DNA from: Lenzites betulinus
Taxonomy: Eukaryota; Basidiomycota; Agaricomycetes; Polyporales; Polyporaceae
NCBI GenBank assembly: GCA_022264855.1
Contig: JABYQU010000015.1
Coordinates: forward strand, 372,001-436,000
Direction of reading: 5' to 3'
Length of the DNA: 64,000 bases
Positions within the stretch are counted from its first letter, which is position 1; every line of letters starts with the position of its first letter. Shown here one piece after another: positions 34,705 through 45,166 of the stretch. A program made the translations under genes and the position numbers. Below the pieces are notes generated by a model. The model saw nothing but the letters and a program-made list of their open reading frames with translations. It was not told the DNA's origin and searched no databases.

Positions 34705-37700
34705 ATGGCTCTTGGTGCTTCTCGTCGCCTCGCAGAGCTAGGAGACATACTTGCCAACCTTCCCGAGACTCTCCCGTGCCCGGCATTCTCCGAAAATTTC
34801 CCATTTGTTGGCTTCCAAGTCGATCCTGAAGATGTTGACATGGTGGGGACAGTCTCCGGTGCTATAAACCGTGCTCTGGAGTTAGCTTTCGGGTGGGAAG
34901 CGAGGAGCAAAGGCACCCTTCCCATCACGGAGCGTGGTCCGGGTGTGTGTGCGCTTGTGGAAGTTCTCAAGCTTTACCAGGAGGCCTGCGATAACCCTGA
35001 GTCGGATGCAATCCTCCTAAAGTGGATTGATGACATCCGTGCCGGTGCAGAAGAAGCCTATCGCCTTGCTAATTGCCCCGTAAGTATCAATTGCGTCCTG
35101 CAGTACGAAGCTCAGCTCTGAGTACTTACCAGCTCCCCACATGGCAGTTCCCGCCCCAGGGTTTGGAAGCAGCGCATGAGACACATGGATCCGCGGGATC
35201 TTCCGCCGCTATGAAGCTTCCGAGCAAGAAGCGGAAACGAGCCACCTCCGAGTGGGAGAGTGATGACGATGAAGTGCATGCCTCTGCCAATGCAAGGGTT
35301 AGTTAACTACTAGTGTAGCATTAATGTAAATGTGAATGCCGAAGACTGAATGATCACTTTACATACAGGACAAGGACAAGGCCATGCCGCAACGCAAGGA
35401 TCTCCTTGATGTGCCGTGGTCACCTCCCACGAAGAAGACAAAGGGTCGGCCCAAAAAGGAAGCAAACGTCAAGCTCGCTATCAAGTGCAAGCATCGCACG
35501 TCCGGGAAGGCCTACTACCGCTGTGTTGCTGAAAACTGCGACTACATTCGCTTCGGTCATCCTCAGAGCCACCGTGTTCTCAAGCATGCGGTCCAATGTC
35601 GGCAGCTGCCACCAGACCTGCGTGAGAAAGCACTCGAGTGGTCAGCCGCAGAGTCGCTCAGCTCGCAACTCGAGGGCGCAGTGAAGTCGGCTCCAGACAC
35701 TGCAACTTCTACTCCACCCACCGACTCTGCCGGGACCACCACCCCGCTTGCGAAGTTACAGACACAGCTTGCACGCGATGCTAGTGGCGACTCGAAGGAG
35801 CCCCAGGTGAAGAAAGGAGGTCTGGGGGAGGTGCTTGTCTCCGTTGGACGTGAAGAGCTCCGTAAGAAGGTGGACTTTCATGTTGTAAAGCTCATCTGTG
35901 TGCGTGGCCTTATCCCGACGGTTGTCGACACCCGCGAATGGAAGGATCTCGTCGGGGAGCTCAACCCGCGGTACAAACCGACCTCGTCCACCACTTTCGT
36001 CGAAAAATATATTCCATCGGAGGCTGCCCAAGTACGCGTCCTACAGCTCGAGATCCTCAGGACGTTGGACAACCTGACCTTGACGTACGATGGAGGATCA
36101 ACTCGAAAGCCACAGTCAGTGTACACAGTGCATATCACGACCCCGGATCGTCGCGTTTTCTTCGTTACAGGTGACGAAGCCACACGCGAACATCATACTG
36201 CTGAGTATGTCAAGGGAGTCATTGTGGAGGTGTGTTGTTTCCTAGCTCCCATTTTACTGCTCATTTTGAATTCCCTATAGGTCATACAACGTGTTGGGCC
36301 AGAGAGGTTCTCCGGTGTATGCTCAGATAACACTGGGAACACCCGTAAAGCACGTGAGCTTCTCGTTCAGAGTCTACCAGCCATTGTCAACCTCCTCGAC
36401 TGCTGCCACCACCTTCACAACACATCCAAGGATATCACACAGCTGTCGGACTTCAAGGAGGTACGTTCTACAGAGGTTTAATTGACAATTTGCTTACAAC
36501 GTCGGTGGTAGTTTATTTCGTCGCTCCGCAACATCATTAAGTACTTCAAGAAGTCGAACATTGCATCTGCGGAGTTGACCATCGCACGCGCTGAAGAAGG
36601 TGCTGGGCTGCGTGGGTTGCAAAGCATTGGGAAGACTCGATTCGCGACCGTGTATTGGAGTGCGGAATCGCTGTGCACTAGCCTGCCGCTCATCCGGAGG
36701 CTTGTAAGCTCCAATAAGCTTGCCCTCAAGGTCCTTTGTTACGCATTTTGAGCGTGCTCTTGGACTGACATTTTCGGTGATCTTACAGGATGTCAGATTC
36801 GAGAAGGCACTGCTCGAGGAGGGCAGCATGGCCTCGATGAACTTCGAGATCCAACTACGCCGCTACATCTCAATCGTAGCTCCAATCGCACGTGCCATCA
36901 AGAGCCTCGAATCGACCGATGCGACCGCAGCAGACGTCTTTGTATTCTGGCACGGCATTGCCGCCATGCTGCGTGACCTCCTTGGTCGTCCCGAGGCAGA
37001 GACGTCCATCTCTCCGGTCCTGGCTGGCAAGATTCGCGCAATTGTCAACAGACGCTTCAAGGAAATTATCGACCACGCCCCTGCTGACATTTATTTCACC
37101 GCCTTTTTTCTCCATCCAAGTGAGTAGCTTATGTGCTTATGCCTTTCAATACTGACAACACGTTTATGATTCAGAATACGCTCGTTCTGGCATTCTTGCA
37201 AAGCCAACGTCGATGTCAAACTCCATCTTTGTACCGCCTCATCCCAAGGCGAACTCGAAGACCTCAGACAAGCGAGACGATAGTGAGGATACTCCAAACC
37301 CCCGCGCGTTCCGCCGTGCCAAGCAGTTCCTTAAGGGCCAGCTGCGGGAGGAGATGAATCGCAAGATACACCGGGTCGTCCGTGAGAACAAGCGCAAGAA
37401 GGTTGTCCTTGACTTCCGACAGCAACTTCTGGCGTATGCCAAAGGCGAGTGGCCGTTCAACCAGCCGCTTGACGAGACCAAGGGGGATGGCCGTCCAGTC
37501 ATGCAGTGGTGGCTGGATCTCGCGTCGCATCCGCATGCACAAGTCCTCGCGGTGAGTACACTGTCTATTCAACCTGCAGAGTCGCTCGGTCACTGTAGCT
37601 AATCCTCCGCATGCAGATGCTCGCCATCAAGATCTATTCAATTGCTATCAACTCCATGGCAGACGAGCGTACACAGTCAAACTTTACATGGTTTAACTCC

Positions 37701-38190
37701 GCACTGCGCAACCGCCAAGAGGTCAGCACACTCGTCAACATGATCCAAGTTCGCCAGTGGTACCTCAACAAAGTAGTTTCCTTCAAACCATGTTCTTGTG
37801 CTGCCACACTCACCTTTGCACTCTCAGGACCTCAGCCGCCCACCACGCACATCCCCCACGGTTCGCTGGGCCGATTTCGACAAGAGCCTCTCGGAACGAC
37901 GTCAAAGGGCTGAAGAAGATCTTGGGGAGGAGGAGTTCTTTGAGGAATGGCCCAACGACGACCACAGGAGGCCATCCGAACATATGGCATCCGAATCTGA
38001 GCTCGACGACGCGGCCTTTGAGGCCGACTCGCAGATGGATCTTTCTGCGGCTGCGCTGCGCACGCTGCTTCGCGAGAAATTGGAGGAAGAAGAGTCTGAT
38101 TCTGACAATGAGAGCTCTGGTAATGTGGAGGGCGCGGCGGCGAGTGCTACAGAGGACGAGAGCGACGACAACGAGCTCTGGGATTTCTAG
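34705..38190 (+). CDS. hAT transposase (DUF659 and hAT-C), spliced
   Basis: Exon 1 starts at ATG 34705 (MALGASRRLAELGDILANL) and ends at 35079. Exon 2 starts at 35148 with FPPQGLEAAHE and an NLS-like KLPSKKRKRA. Exon 3 contains MPQRKDLLDVPWSPPTKKTK, then a BED-like zinc finger (CKHRTSGKAYYRC, VLKHAVQC). The DUF659/RNase-H core has LTYDGGSTRKPQSVYTVHI, VFFVTGDEATREHH, FSGVCSDNTGNTRKARELL and LLDCCHHLHNTSKDI; its acidic residues fit the expected DDE positions. The C-terminal dimerisation region has SNFTWFNSALRNRQEVSTL and IQVRQWYLNK. The tail is acidic, ending ESDDNELWDF. Six or seven introns. No stop or frameshift was seen in the joined exons, so it may be active. Confidence 0.88.
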
Positions 38191-38212
38191 CTACGCAGAG
38201 GATCGCCTCGCA

Positions 38213-38362
38213 CTATAATTAACAAGCTTCCCGGTTAATAACATCTGTTAATAAGTGTTTCTAACAGGTTTAATATGTTGTTAACAGTCTGGTTAATAAG
38301 CGTTAATAACCCTGGTTAACAAGTGGCCTTCCGGGGTGCCGGTTATTAACTGTTGGTTAGAA
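38213..38362 (+). repeat. hAT right subterminal TTAATAA cluster
   Basis: TTAATAA occurs at 38235, 38248, 38293 and 38303, with TTATTAA at 38343. The count (four direct, one inverted, the inverted one outermost) is the same as at the left end. Confidence 0.75.
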
Positions 38363-38387
38363 AGCCGGATGACTTTTTCACGGTACC

Positions 38388-41300
38388 CTACTCTGGGAGC
38401 GCGGCTTCATCGCACAACGTTCCTCTCCAGGTATCGAGGACTTTCTTCTCCGGAATCGCTCTCCTTCCCCATTTCTTCTTCGTGCGCTCCATGTCCAGGC
38501 GCAGCCGTTCATTCATCACAGTACTCCACAGCCTCCGGATGTGGGCCGCACTGTGTACTTTTGTCGGAGTGTCGCACCAGCCAATGACACGCTCACATCT
38601 GAGTCGCCAGATGAGGTACATCGTTTCGGGCACAACGATTCGCACAAGCCTCGTCTTCCCGTGGTCAACGTTCCCGTCGCCATCTTTGATCGACAATGAC
38701 GGTGCTCCCAGGGCCAGCCCCGTCGATAGGGGCGGCATCTTTATGCCCCTGCGGGCCAGGGTCTCTTCAGACAGGTCCCACAGGAGCCGCTGGCCGGGCG
38801 CCACGCATTCCCGGATGATATGGTCCAGCGACTCCTCCACCTCACATGTATTGCATAAGGCCCGATTTTCGTAGCCCGGTATGTTCCACCAGTAGCTTCC
38901 TACTCTGTGTACCTCATGCATGGCCTTCCAGAAGAAGACTGATACTTTGGTCGCTATGTCTGGTCCTTGCACGTTCCTCCACAGGCTTTCTGTCGATGGC
39001 CATACGTTCAGGCCTAGTTGCATACCCTCTTTTATCATTTCCACATTTCGGTCTGTCCTTCTCCTGCCTCGACGCGGGGACCAGCTCATTATTCCCCTAT
39101 AGGCCAGTTTTTGGGTGAGCGCGGACAGTTTCGCACCCGGCAGTAGGAAGCGTCTGTCATCTTCCGTAAGTTGCGTTAGTTGGGTCCGCGGCAGTTTCGT
39201 GCCTTCGGCAGCCAACTTGTCAGCCTCCTCATTACCTTTGATTCCAGCATGGCCTTTCACCCACTTGAGGGTGGTGGTGGCGCTGCGCCTTCGCAGTCTG
39301 GCCACCACTCGCCGTAGAATGTCTTTGTTTGCGACGTCTATCCAGCCTCTATTCTCCCACCTTTCCAGGTGCAGGGTTAGGCCTTTGTAGATGTACATGG
39401 AGTCTGTCAGCACTAGCAGCGGCACAAAATCGGGGGCGCACTCCGTCGCCATTAGGACTGCATACGCCTCGGCCGCCTGATTTGATTGGTCTGTCCCCGG
39501 CACACGTCTGGCGCAGTTGAGACTGCATCCTGTCGCAACCCACCTTCCGGATCCCGCCGCCGCGTTCTCCGCGCCATTATCTTGGCAGGAACCGTCTGTG
39601 TATACCGTAACTGCTTCATCTTGCAGCTGGAAGGGGCGTGCCGCACGTCGCGCTCTTTTCCTCTCGGTGTCCTCCGGTCGCACGAAGATACGGAAAGCGT
39701 CTCCTACTATGTCAGTGGCTGATGTGCTGGGGTTGAAGAGTAGTTCACTCCCATCCTGTGCATTTGCCACATTCGCCGCTCGGCGCGTTCTGGTGAGGCT
39801 CAGGTTATCCGCCGGCACGTCTACACTCGGCCTCCACTTCTCTCTCAGCCTCGCTAGCATGGTACTTGCCGCCTTCGCACATCTCGCGGGGTCGTCGCAT
39901 CCCCTTAACGTTCTGTCGTCTACACACTGGGCACACCGGCAGTCTTTCCTCGCCCTGTGTCTCTCCGTACTTGTGGGCTGTCGCACAGTCTTCAAACAGT
40001 CAGCGACCGTCATCACCCCGTGGTTCTCCCGTAGACATCTCCCTGACTTGGAGTTCGCCGAACTTCTCTCCTGCACAAGCGCGAAGTGGTACCATACCGG
40101 CAGGGCTTCGGTTAGGTTTCTGCTTGGGCTCATGGCATCAAGCCTGACTCCGAACTTTCTCGCCACCTTGATCATCTTGGCCAGGTCTCTCGGTAGCCCC
40201 GCCGTTGAGGCGGTGTTGATATCCCATGATTGCAAGAACACGTTTACTCTGGCGCGTTTGTCGACCACCCGTTGCGGTGCAAGGATTGCTCTGGCCACCA
40301 GGGCGTCCGCCACGAAAGCCCATCGCGGTCTCGCGCTTGACAGATCCAGGTATTCCTTCAGCCACATCAGTTCGATGGCTTCATTTCTCGCACTCAGGCA
40401 CAGCAGGCCCAGACCACCTTCCCCAGCTCTGGCCGTAGTAACCTCTTCCGCTACCGCAGCCGGCCTCCCTTGCCACAGGAAGTCTGCAGTTATCTTCTTT
40501 AGGCGGGTTTCGACAGTTGTCGGCATCCCTTGTACTCTCGTCAGGTATTGTGTACGGCTTCCCACCTCCAGGTTCGCAATTAATTGCCTGCCTCTGAGGG
40601 TTGGGCGGCGCCTCTCCCAGCGATCTAGGTTCCGTTCGATGGTGTCGACCACCGGTATCCACGGCGCTTCGTCATCCTGTCCCGGGCCAAGCCACGCACC
40701 TAGGATTCGTGTCGCCTCGCCTTCCTCTAGTATCCTGGTCCCAGCCGGCATTGCATTTTCCCCCGCGGGTATAGCCCTTGCTAGTCTCAGCCGGTCGCGG
40801 TACGTTCTTGGCCCGATCGGTATTACCACCGTCTTCGGCTCGTTAAACTTCGCCCTTGCCCCGGCGCACCACCTGTTTAGGATGGCCAGGAGGTCGTTGT
40901 AGCTGTCAGTTCCCCTCATGAAGACAGTTGTATCATCCGCGAACATCGTCGTGATCACCCTCTCAGGCAGCCCCGGTACAGTGATTCCATCTAGCTTCGA
41001 GGCACGCAGTGAACATGCGAGTGGCTCTATGGCCAGGTTAAACAGTAGGCAGGATAGGGGGTCACCTTGTCTGACTCCGCGTCTCACGGCGAAGCTTGCG
41101 CTTAGTACACCGTTCAACATTACCGCACTTCGGGCGCTCCGATACAGTGCTTTTATCGTGTTTATAAAGCGCTCAGGAAAGTTCATTTTCTTTAGCACGG
41201 CCCACAGGTACTCATGGTTGACTCTGTCATACGCTTTCTCTTGGTCAAGCGCCACAATCGCGCCCTCAACCTCCTCGGCCTCAGCATATGCCATAATTTG

Positions 41301-43565
41301 CCGGGTGAGCTTTACGTTGTCGTGTATTTTGCGCCCGGCCACGAAGCCAGCTTGGTCCGGATGTATTAGGTGGTCCGCTACGAGGGCGAGTTTCATGGAC
41401 AGTGCTTTCGTGAGCATTTTGTAATCGGCGTTCAGGACCGTGATCGGTCTATAATTGTTGATATCTCTCACGTCTCCTTTCAGTTTATATATGGGGCATA
41501 TCCATCCTAGCGCTAGCGGGGAGTCCTCGGGGAGTCCGTTCGCCTCTATATCGTTGAAGGCCGTCTGGAGCATGGCCGTTACGTTGAAGGCCGGCTCATT
41601 TTTCTTTACGTCCCTCTCCCACCTCCTGTGCATTGCTTGCCAGAACTCCGTCGTTAGACCGTCCAGCCCCGCCGCTTTTCTTGTTGCCGCGCTCTCCAGT
41701 GCTTGTTGCACTTCTATTCTAGTAAGCCGTTCGCCCAGCTTCCCTTTCTGTCTTGCGTTCAATCCCACGTCTACATCATTTAGAGCCTCGTTTACCGCGA
41801 CTGCCTGGCCCTCGGGCCCTTCGAGGGTGTCGTCGTCTTGGATACTATCATAGTGTTTCATAGCCAGGTTCGCCATTGCACTCGATGAGGTTGCCGCGCC
41901 TGTGGGGTCGCCTCCGGCATTCCTCAGCTCGTAGAAGGGGTCTCTTCGAGGGCGTTCTTTCCCCTGTCCAAGCCAGAAGCGTGACATTCGTTCCCCTTCA
42001 ATCCACTGTCTCGTGCGTGCCTCTTCTCGCTTGTTCTCAAAGCGTTTCTCTTCCATCGTGGCCAACGTCTTCTTCAGTATTCCCATTGTGCGCCTGTTCT
42101 TCTCGCCCTCTACACCTTCGTCGATGTTTGTTTGGGCAATCTCGTTGACCTTCTCCTTCAGGTTCTTGATTTTCCGGTCCCATTTGGCGTACAGCGCCTT
42201 CACTCGGCTTCGCGCCCTTGATACTACATTTTGTTTAAATTCGAAGTACACCTCCTGCACACAGCTCGGGCTGCCTCCGGATTGGTGTGAGACCATCTTT
42301 TCATGGCACACACGGCCCTCCTTGACAGTCTCGTCGAGGAAGAGGCGGTCCGTTACTACACACTTCGGGATGACCCAGCGGCCTGTCCCTATGAAGGGGT
42401 CCCCGTAGTTCGCTACGGTCACGGAGGCGAGGCTGTGGTCTGTGCACACTCCGGAGCCAGCGACTTTCCAGTCTGCTGCTTTGTTCATGAGGTCGGTCGC
42501 AATGTATATTCTATCGATGCGGGACTGGCTTCCTGTACTTTCTTGTGTGAAGGTGAACGTTCTGACACCAGGGTGCGTCGCCCTCCACCCGTCGGTTAGC
42601 CGCAGGGTGCGCAGTACAGTTCTCAAGCTTGACCTCGGCTTCTCCGGGTCCGGTCTCGATGGTGCGCGGTCCTCCTTTGCCTCCACCACGTTGCAGTCCC
42701 CCATCAGGATGTCCGGTTTCCGACTTCCTGTGTTGTCGAAGTAGGAGGTTATGTTGTCCCAGAAAGTCGCATTTTCAGTGGCGGCGTTTGGTGCGTATAC
42801 GTTCAGCACACGCATAGTTCCTGCCGCTCCCCACCGTATGCTGATCATGATTGCTCTGCCCGGTAGTAGTTCCGTTATCGGCACACCTTCCTCGGTGTCT
42901 ATTACTCGTTTGTTTATTACGAAAGCCACGCCCCTCGCCGCCGTTGGCGAGATAGGATCTAGAGACGCCACAATCATCAGGGAGTCCGCGAAGAGGCGGT
43001 TCAGGGATATCACTTTTTCTTGGGTAAGATGCGTTTCTTGCACCGCTAGCACGGCCAGGTGCTCACACTTCATTAGTTGGTTTATACGCATCCACTTCTC
43101 ACCGGGGTTTGCGTCAGTTACAGGTCCACCTCCACGTATGTTTAGAGTCGCTAATTTCATTCTGCCTTTGGACTTCTTTCCCGCTTCGCGTCTATGTCGC
43201 GGGGTTGCCGGCTCGTACGCTCCGGCCGTGCTGCTCCTCTGGCTTCCGGTTTGTTGGTCGGAGGCCCTCGCTCTCTCGGTTTGCTGTAGGGCGTCTCCAC
43301 TGCTGCTCCAAGGTCCAGCCTCGGGCTCCGTGGTTTCGACGTTGGGGGGGGCACCATGGCCAGCCGTGGTGGCGCCATTGCCGAACTCGGGGCGTCCGTC
43401 ATCAGGACTGAGGGTTATGGCGCGGGACTCAGGCCCTCTGGGCACCTCGAGGCGCGTGTTCTGTAGGTCCGACGTTTCGTTGTCCGTGTGTGTGGTGGTA
43501 TTGATTGTGTTGTTTGCAGCTGATGTAGCCCTTGGGGTTACAGCCGTCTCCCCGAGGCGCTGCAT
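38388..43565 (-). CDS. LINE ORF2: APE endonuclease, reverse transcriptase, RNase H
   Basis: 1,725 codons, uninterrupted from ATG 43565. Residues 1-135 are a disordered Thr/Ser-rich extension. The APE endonuclease follows from about 137 (KLATLNIRGGG, AVQETHL, RVLNVYAPN, LMGDCNVVEAKED, SRIDRIYI, TDHSLASV). The reverse transcriptase has NNYRPITVLNADYKMLTK, IVALDQEKAYDRVNHEYLW, RRGVRQGDPLSCLLFN and MFADDTTVFM (FADD near residue 875). RNase H starts near 1320 (VYTDGSC, AAEAYAVLMATE, VLTDSMYI, WVKGHAGIKGNEEADKLA). A zf-RVT-like CNTCEVEESLDHIIREC is near the C-terminus. All catalytic motifs are intact. The present stop TAG (38388-38390) is the end of the hAT terminal repeat; the original stop lies at 34277, so 22 residues are lost. 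Confidence 0.95.
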   Translation of the reverse strand: MQRLGETAVTPRATSAANNTINTTTHTDNETSDLQNTRLEVPRGPESRAITLSPDDGRPEFGNGATTAGHGAPPNVETTEPEAGPWSSSGDALQQTERARASDQQTGSQRSSTAGAYEPATPRHRREAGKKSKGRMKLATLNIRGGGPVTDANPGEKWMRINQLMKCEHLAVLAVQETHLTQEKVISLNRLFADSLMIVASLDPISPTAARGVAFVINKRVIDTEEGVPITELLPGRAIMISIRWGAAGTMRVLNVYAPNAATENATFWDNITSYFDNTGSRKPDILMGDCNVVEAKEDRAPSRPDPEKPRSSLRTVLRTLRLTDGWRATHPGVRTFTFTQESTGSQSRIDRIYIATDLMNKAADWKVAGSGVCTDHSLASVTVANYGDPFIGTGRWVIPKCVVTDRLFLDETVKEGRVCHEKMVSHQSGGSPSCVQEVYFEFKQNVVSRARSRVKALYAKWDRKIKNLKEKVNEIAQTNIDEGVEGEKNRRTMGILKKTLATMEEKRFENKREEARTRQWIEGERMSRFWLGQGKERPRRDPFYELRNAGGDPTGAATSSSAMANLAMKHYDSIQDDDTLEGPEGQAVAVNEALNDVDVGLNARQKGKLGERLTRIEVQQALESAATRKAAGLDGLTTEFWQAMHRRWERDVKKNEPAFNVTAMLQTAFNDIEANGLPEDSPLALGWICPIYKLKGDVRDINNYRPITVLNADYKMLTKALSMKLALVADHLIHPDQAGFVAGRKIHDNVKLTRQIMAYAEAEEVEGAIVALDQEKAYDRVNHEYLWAVLKKMNFPERFINTIKALYRSARSAVMLNGVLSASFAVRRGVRQGDPLSCLLFNLAIEPLACSLRASKLDGITVPGLPERVITTMFADDTTVFMRGTDSYNDLLAILNRWCAGARAKFNEPKTVVIPIGPRTYRDRLRLARAIPAGENAMPAGTRILEEGEATRILGAWLGPGQDDEAPWIPVVDTIERNLDRWERRRPTLRGRQLIANLEVGSRTQYLTRVQGMPTTVETRLKKITADFLWQGRPAAVAEEVTTARAGEGGLGLLCLSARNEAIELMWLKEYLDLSSARPRWAFVADALVARAILAPQRVVDKRARVNVFLQSWDINTASTAGLPRDLAKMIKVARKFGVRLDAMSPSRNLTEALPVWYHFALVQERSSANSKSGRCLRENHGVMTVADCLKTVRQPTSTERHRARKDCRCAQCVDDRTLRGCDDPARCAKAASTMLARLREKWRPSVDVPADNLSLTRTRRAANVANAQDGSELLFNPSTSATDIVGDAFRIFVRPEDTERKRARRAARPFQLQDEAVTVYTDGSCQDNGAENAAAGSGRWVATGCSLNCARRVPGTDQSNQAAEAYAVLMATECAPDFVPLLVLTDSMYIYKGLTLHLERWENRGWIDVANKDILRRVVARLRRRSATTTLKWVKGHAGIKGNEEADKLAAEGTKLPRTQLTQLTEDDRRFLLPGAKLSALTQKLAYRGIMSWSPRRGRRRTDRNVEMIKEGMQLGLNVWPSTESLWRNVQGPDIATKVSVFFWKAMHEVHRVGSYWWNIPGYENRALCNTCEVEESLDHIIRECVAPGQRLLWDLSEETLARRGIKMPPLSTGLALGAPSLSIKDGDGNVDHGKTRLVRIVVPETMYLIWRLRCERVIGWCDTPTKVHSAAHIRRLWSTVMNERLRLDMERTKKKWGRRAIPEKKVLDTWRGTLCDEAALPE
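38391..38398. repeat. hAT 8-bp target duplication, right copy
   Basis: CTCTGGGA immediately after the right hAT terminus, identical to 34346-34353. Confidence 0.95.
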
Positions 43566-43869
43566 TGTCCGGCAGCTCGGATTCAGCGGTGCGGCTTCCC
43601 TTTATCCAGCGGTCGGCGCGCTTGAGCCTCTCGGCACGGGCAGCTGTGGCCTCAATAGGCCCCCGTTGGTTTCGCTCCCCAGCCGCTTTCCTGTGTCCAG
43701 TGGACCAGTGTATTTGGGCGTGCTGGGGGGCCTGCCGCGGGCCGGCTTGGCTGGCTGGGCCGGCCCATGGCGTCGCCCGCGGCCAGTTTTCAGGGGCGAC
43801 ACTGTGTGTTATGCATAGTGGGACGATACTATCTGTAGCATTGTGCGCTGATGGTGTCTATCAGGTATG

Positions 43870-45093
43870 TTACATTCCTTGCCCTTCGTAGTGCTGTCCC
43901 CTGCCCGGTGTCATGCTCCGTGTACCTCTGTATGCACCGAAACCTCTCCCTCTGCCTCTAAAGGTGCCGGTCTGAGTGTGTGTCGTCTGGTGTGCTTGGG
44001 CCATCTCATTCTCCTGCGTTTGCTGCGGTCTGATGCGCCCGAAGCTGCGAGATTTGATTGGGGGGGCGTTCCAACCTTGGATATGTGGGAAGGGGCATTT
44101 GTGGGACACATGGTCCGCGCTGTGGCACACAAGGCATAGCTCGATTCTCCTCGCTGTCGCAACGGGGTTGTACTGGCTGTAGAAGGGCATCCTCATGAGG
44201 CTCGATCTCCACTGTTTCCAGGTCTCGGCGTTCCCGGTCGGCGAGCTGCAGAAGACCGCCGCTTGCATGTTACCGTTACTGAGCTGGTCTATACGGACTT
44301 CTACGCTTGCGGCTATGATAGCGGCGGCGACATCGGGGGGGGAGTATTGGAGCGAGGGGTGGCTCTGGACGAGGTCCGTGATTGTAGCGAGGATGGGTTC
44401 GTTCGCGAAGGCTTTCCGGACCGAGTCTACAACGTCGTTGTTGTGGTTCGTCGTGAAGCCCGCCAGCGTGAAGAGGTAGCGCGGTATTACGAGTTTCCTC
44501 TCGTACATGAAGAGGGTTATCCATACGCACGAGAGCACCTTGATTTTCGCCAGCTCCGTGATCCTCGGTTTCGAGAGCCCACGGATGATCCAAGTCTTAG
44601 GCGTACCCGTGCGACCCGGAGGTCTTACCCACTCAGGTTGCGGCGCTATTGGTACGAAACCCGTCTCGCCTGTGACGTGGTGGAGGGCTTCGTAGATCTC
44701 GTCGCATATCGGCTTCCGTTGGTGCGGCTCTGGGTATCCGACGTTCGCCACCTGCACGAAAAGGATAGTGCCTTCTTCGCACTTCCAGGCTTCGTCGACC
44801 CTGGTCATGGCGAGGTCTTCTATGAGGCCCTCGGGGTGTGGCTGGTGGACCGTGGGGAAGCCGTTCTCGGGGGCTGGGGTGAATCCATATCCGTCTGCCC
44901 CGGGCGTGGCCGGGGCTGTGTGTGGCTGTGGGTTCTCCAGTCCACCTTGCGTCCAGGGGGTGGCCTGTCTATCTGTTCTGGCATGCGGTGCTAGGAAGGA
45001 GGGAAGGACCTCTACGTGCGACTGTCCCGCAGGGTCGTTGTTCTCGTCGCGTACGGTGGTCTTCATTTCGTTGCTAGAGAGTCGCCCTCTCAC
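43870..45093 (-). CDS. LINE gag-like ORF with CCHC knuckle (proximal copy)
   Basis: An open frame of 407 codons begins with a GTG at 45093; the first ATG is about nine codons later (MKTTVRDENN). It has a structured central region (EGTILFVQVANVGYPEPHQR, TWIIRGLSKPRITELAKIK, VIPRYLFTLAGFTTNH). A CX2CX4HX4C zinc knuckle follows (CLVCHSADHVSHKCPF), then an Arg/Gly-rich RNA-binding tail. This is the arrangement of LINE ORF1 nucleic-acid-binding proteins. It ends about 300 bp before ORF2 starts. The frame upstream (45167-46285) may be its N-terminal half, split off by a frameshift. Confidence 0.75.
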   Translation of the reverse strand: MRGRLSSNEMKTTVRDENNDPAGQSHVEVLPSFLAPHARTDRQATPWTQGGLENPQPHTAPATPGADGYGFTPAPENGFPTVHQPHPEGLIEDLAMTRVDEAWKCEEGTILFVQVANVGYPEPHQRKPICDEIYEALHHVTGETGFVPIAPQPEWVRPPGRTGTPKTWIIRGLSKPRITELAKIKVLSCVWITLFMYERKLVIPRYLFTLAGFTTNHNNDVVDSVRKAFANEPILATITDLVQSHPSLQYSPPDVAAAIIAASVEVRIDQLSNGNMQAAVFCSSPTGNAETWKQWRSSLMRMPFYSQYNPVATARRIELCLVCHSADHVSHKCPFPHIQGWNAPPIKSRSFGRIRPQQTQENEMAQAHQTTHTQTGTFRGRGRGFGAYRGTRSMTPGRGQHYEGQGM

Positions 45094-45166
45094 CGGTGTT
45101 ATTGAGGTGTTAGCGACCCATTTGTTCAGACCCTTCGTCGTTAGTGAGCATTGTTTCTTCAGTCCA

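Larger units (their letters stand above)
34354..38390 (+). mobile_element. Full-length hAT DNA transposon, 4,037 bp
   Basis: Ends are inverted repeats: TAGGGTACCGTGAA at the left, TTCACGGTACCCTA at the right (14 of 14, extending imperfectly). Exact 8-bp target duplications flank it. Both subterminal zones hold clustered TTAATAA words. One spliced transposase gene fills the interior. The element is inserted in the LINE ORF2 in the opposite orientation to that ORF. A 926-bp piece of a second, apparently identical copy is at 52017-52942. Confidence 0.96.

Noticed and set aside
39517..40902. 461-codon + strand frame inside the LINE
   Set aside because: Antisense shadow of the reverse-transcriptase/RNase H ORF2.
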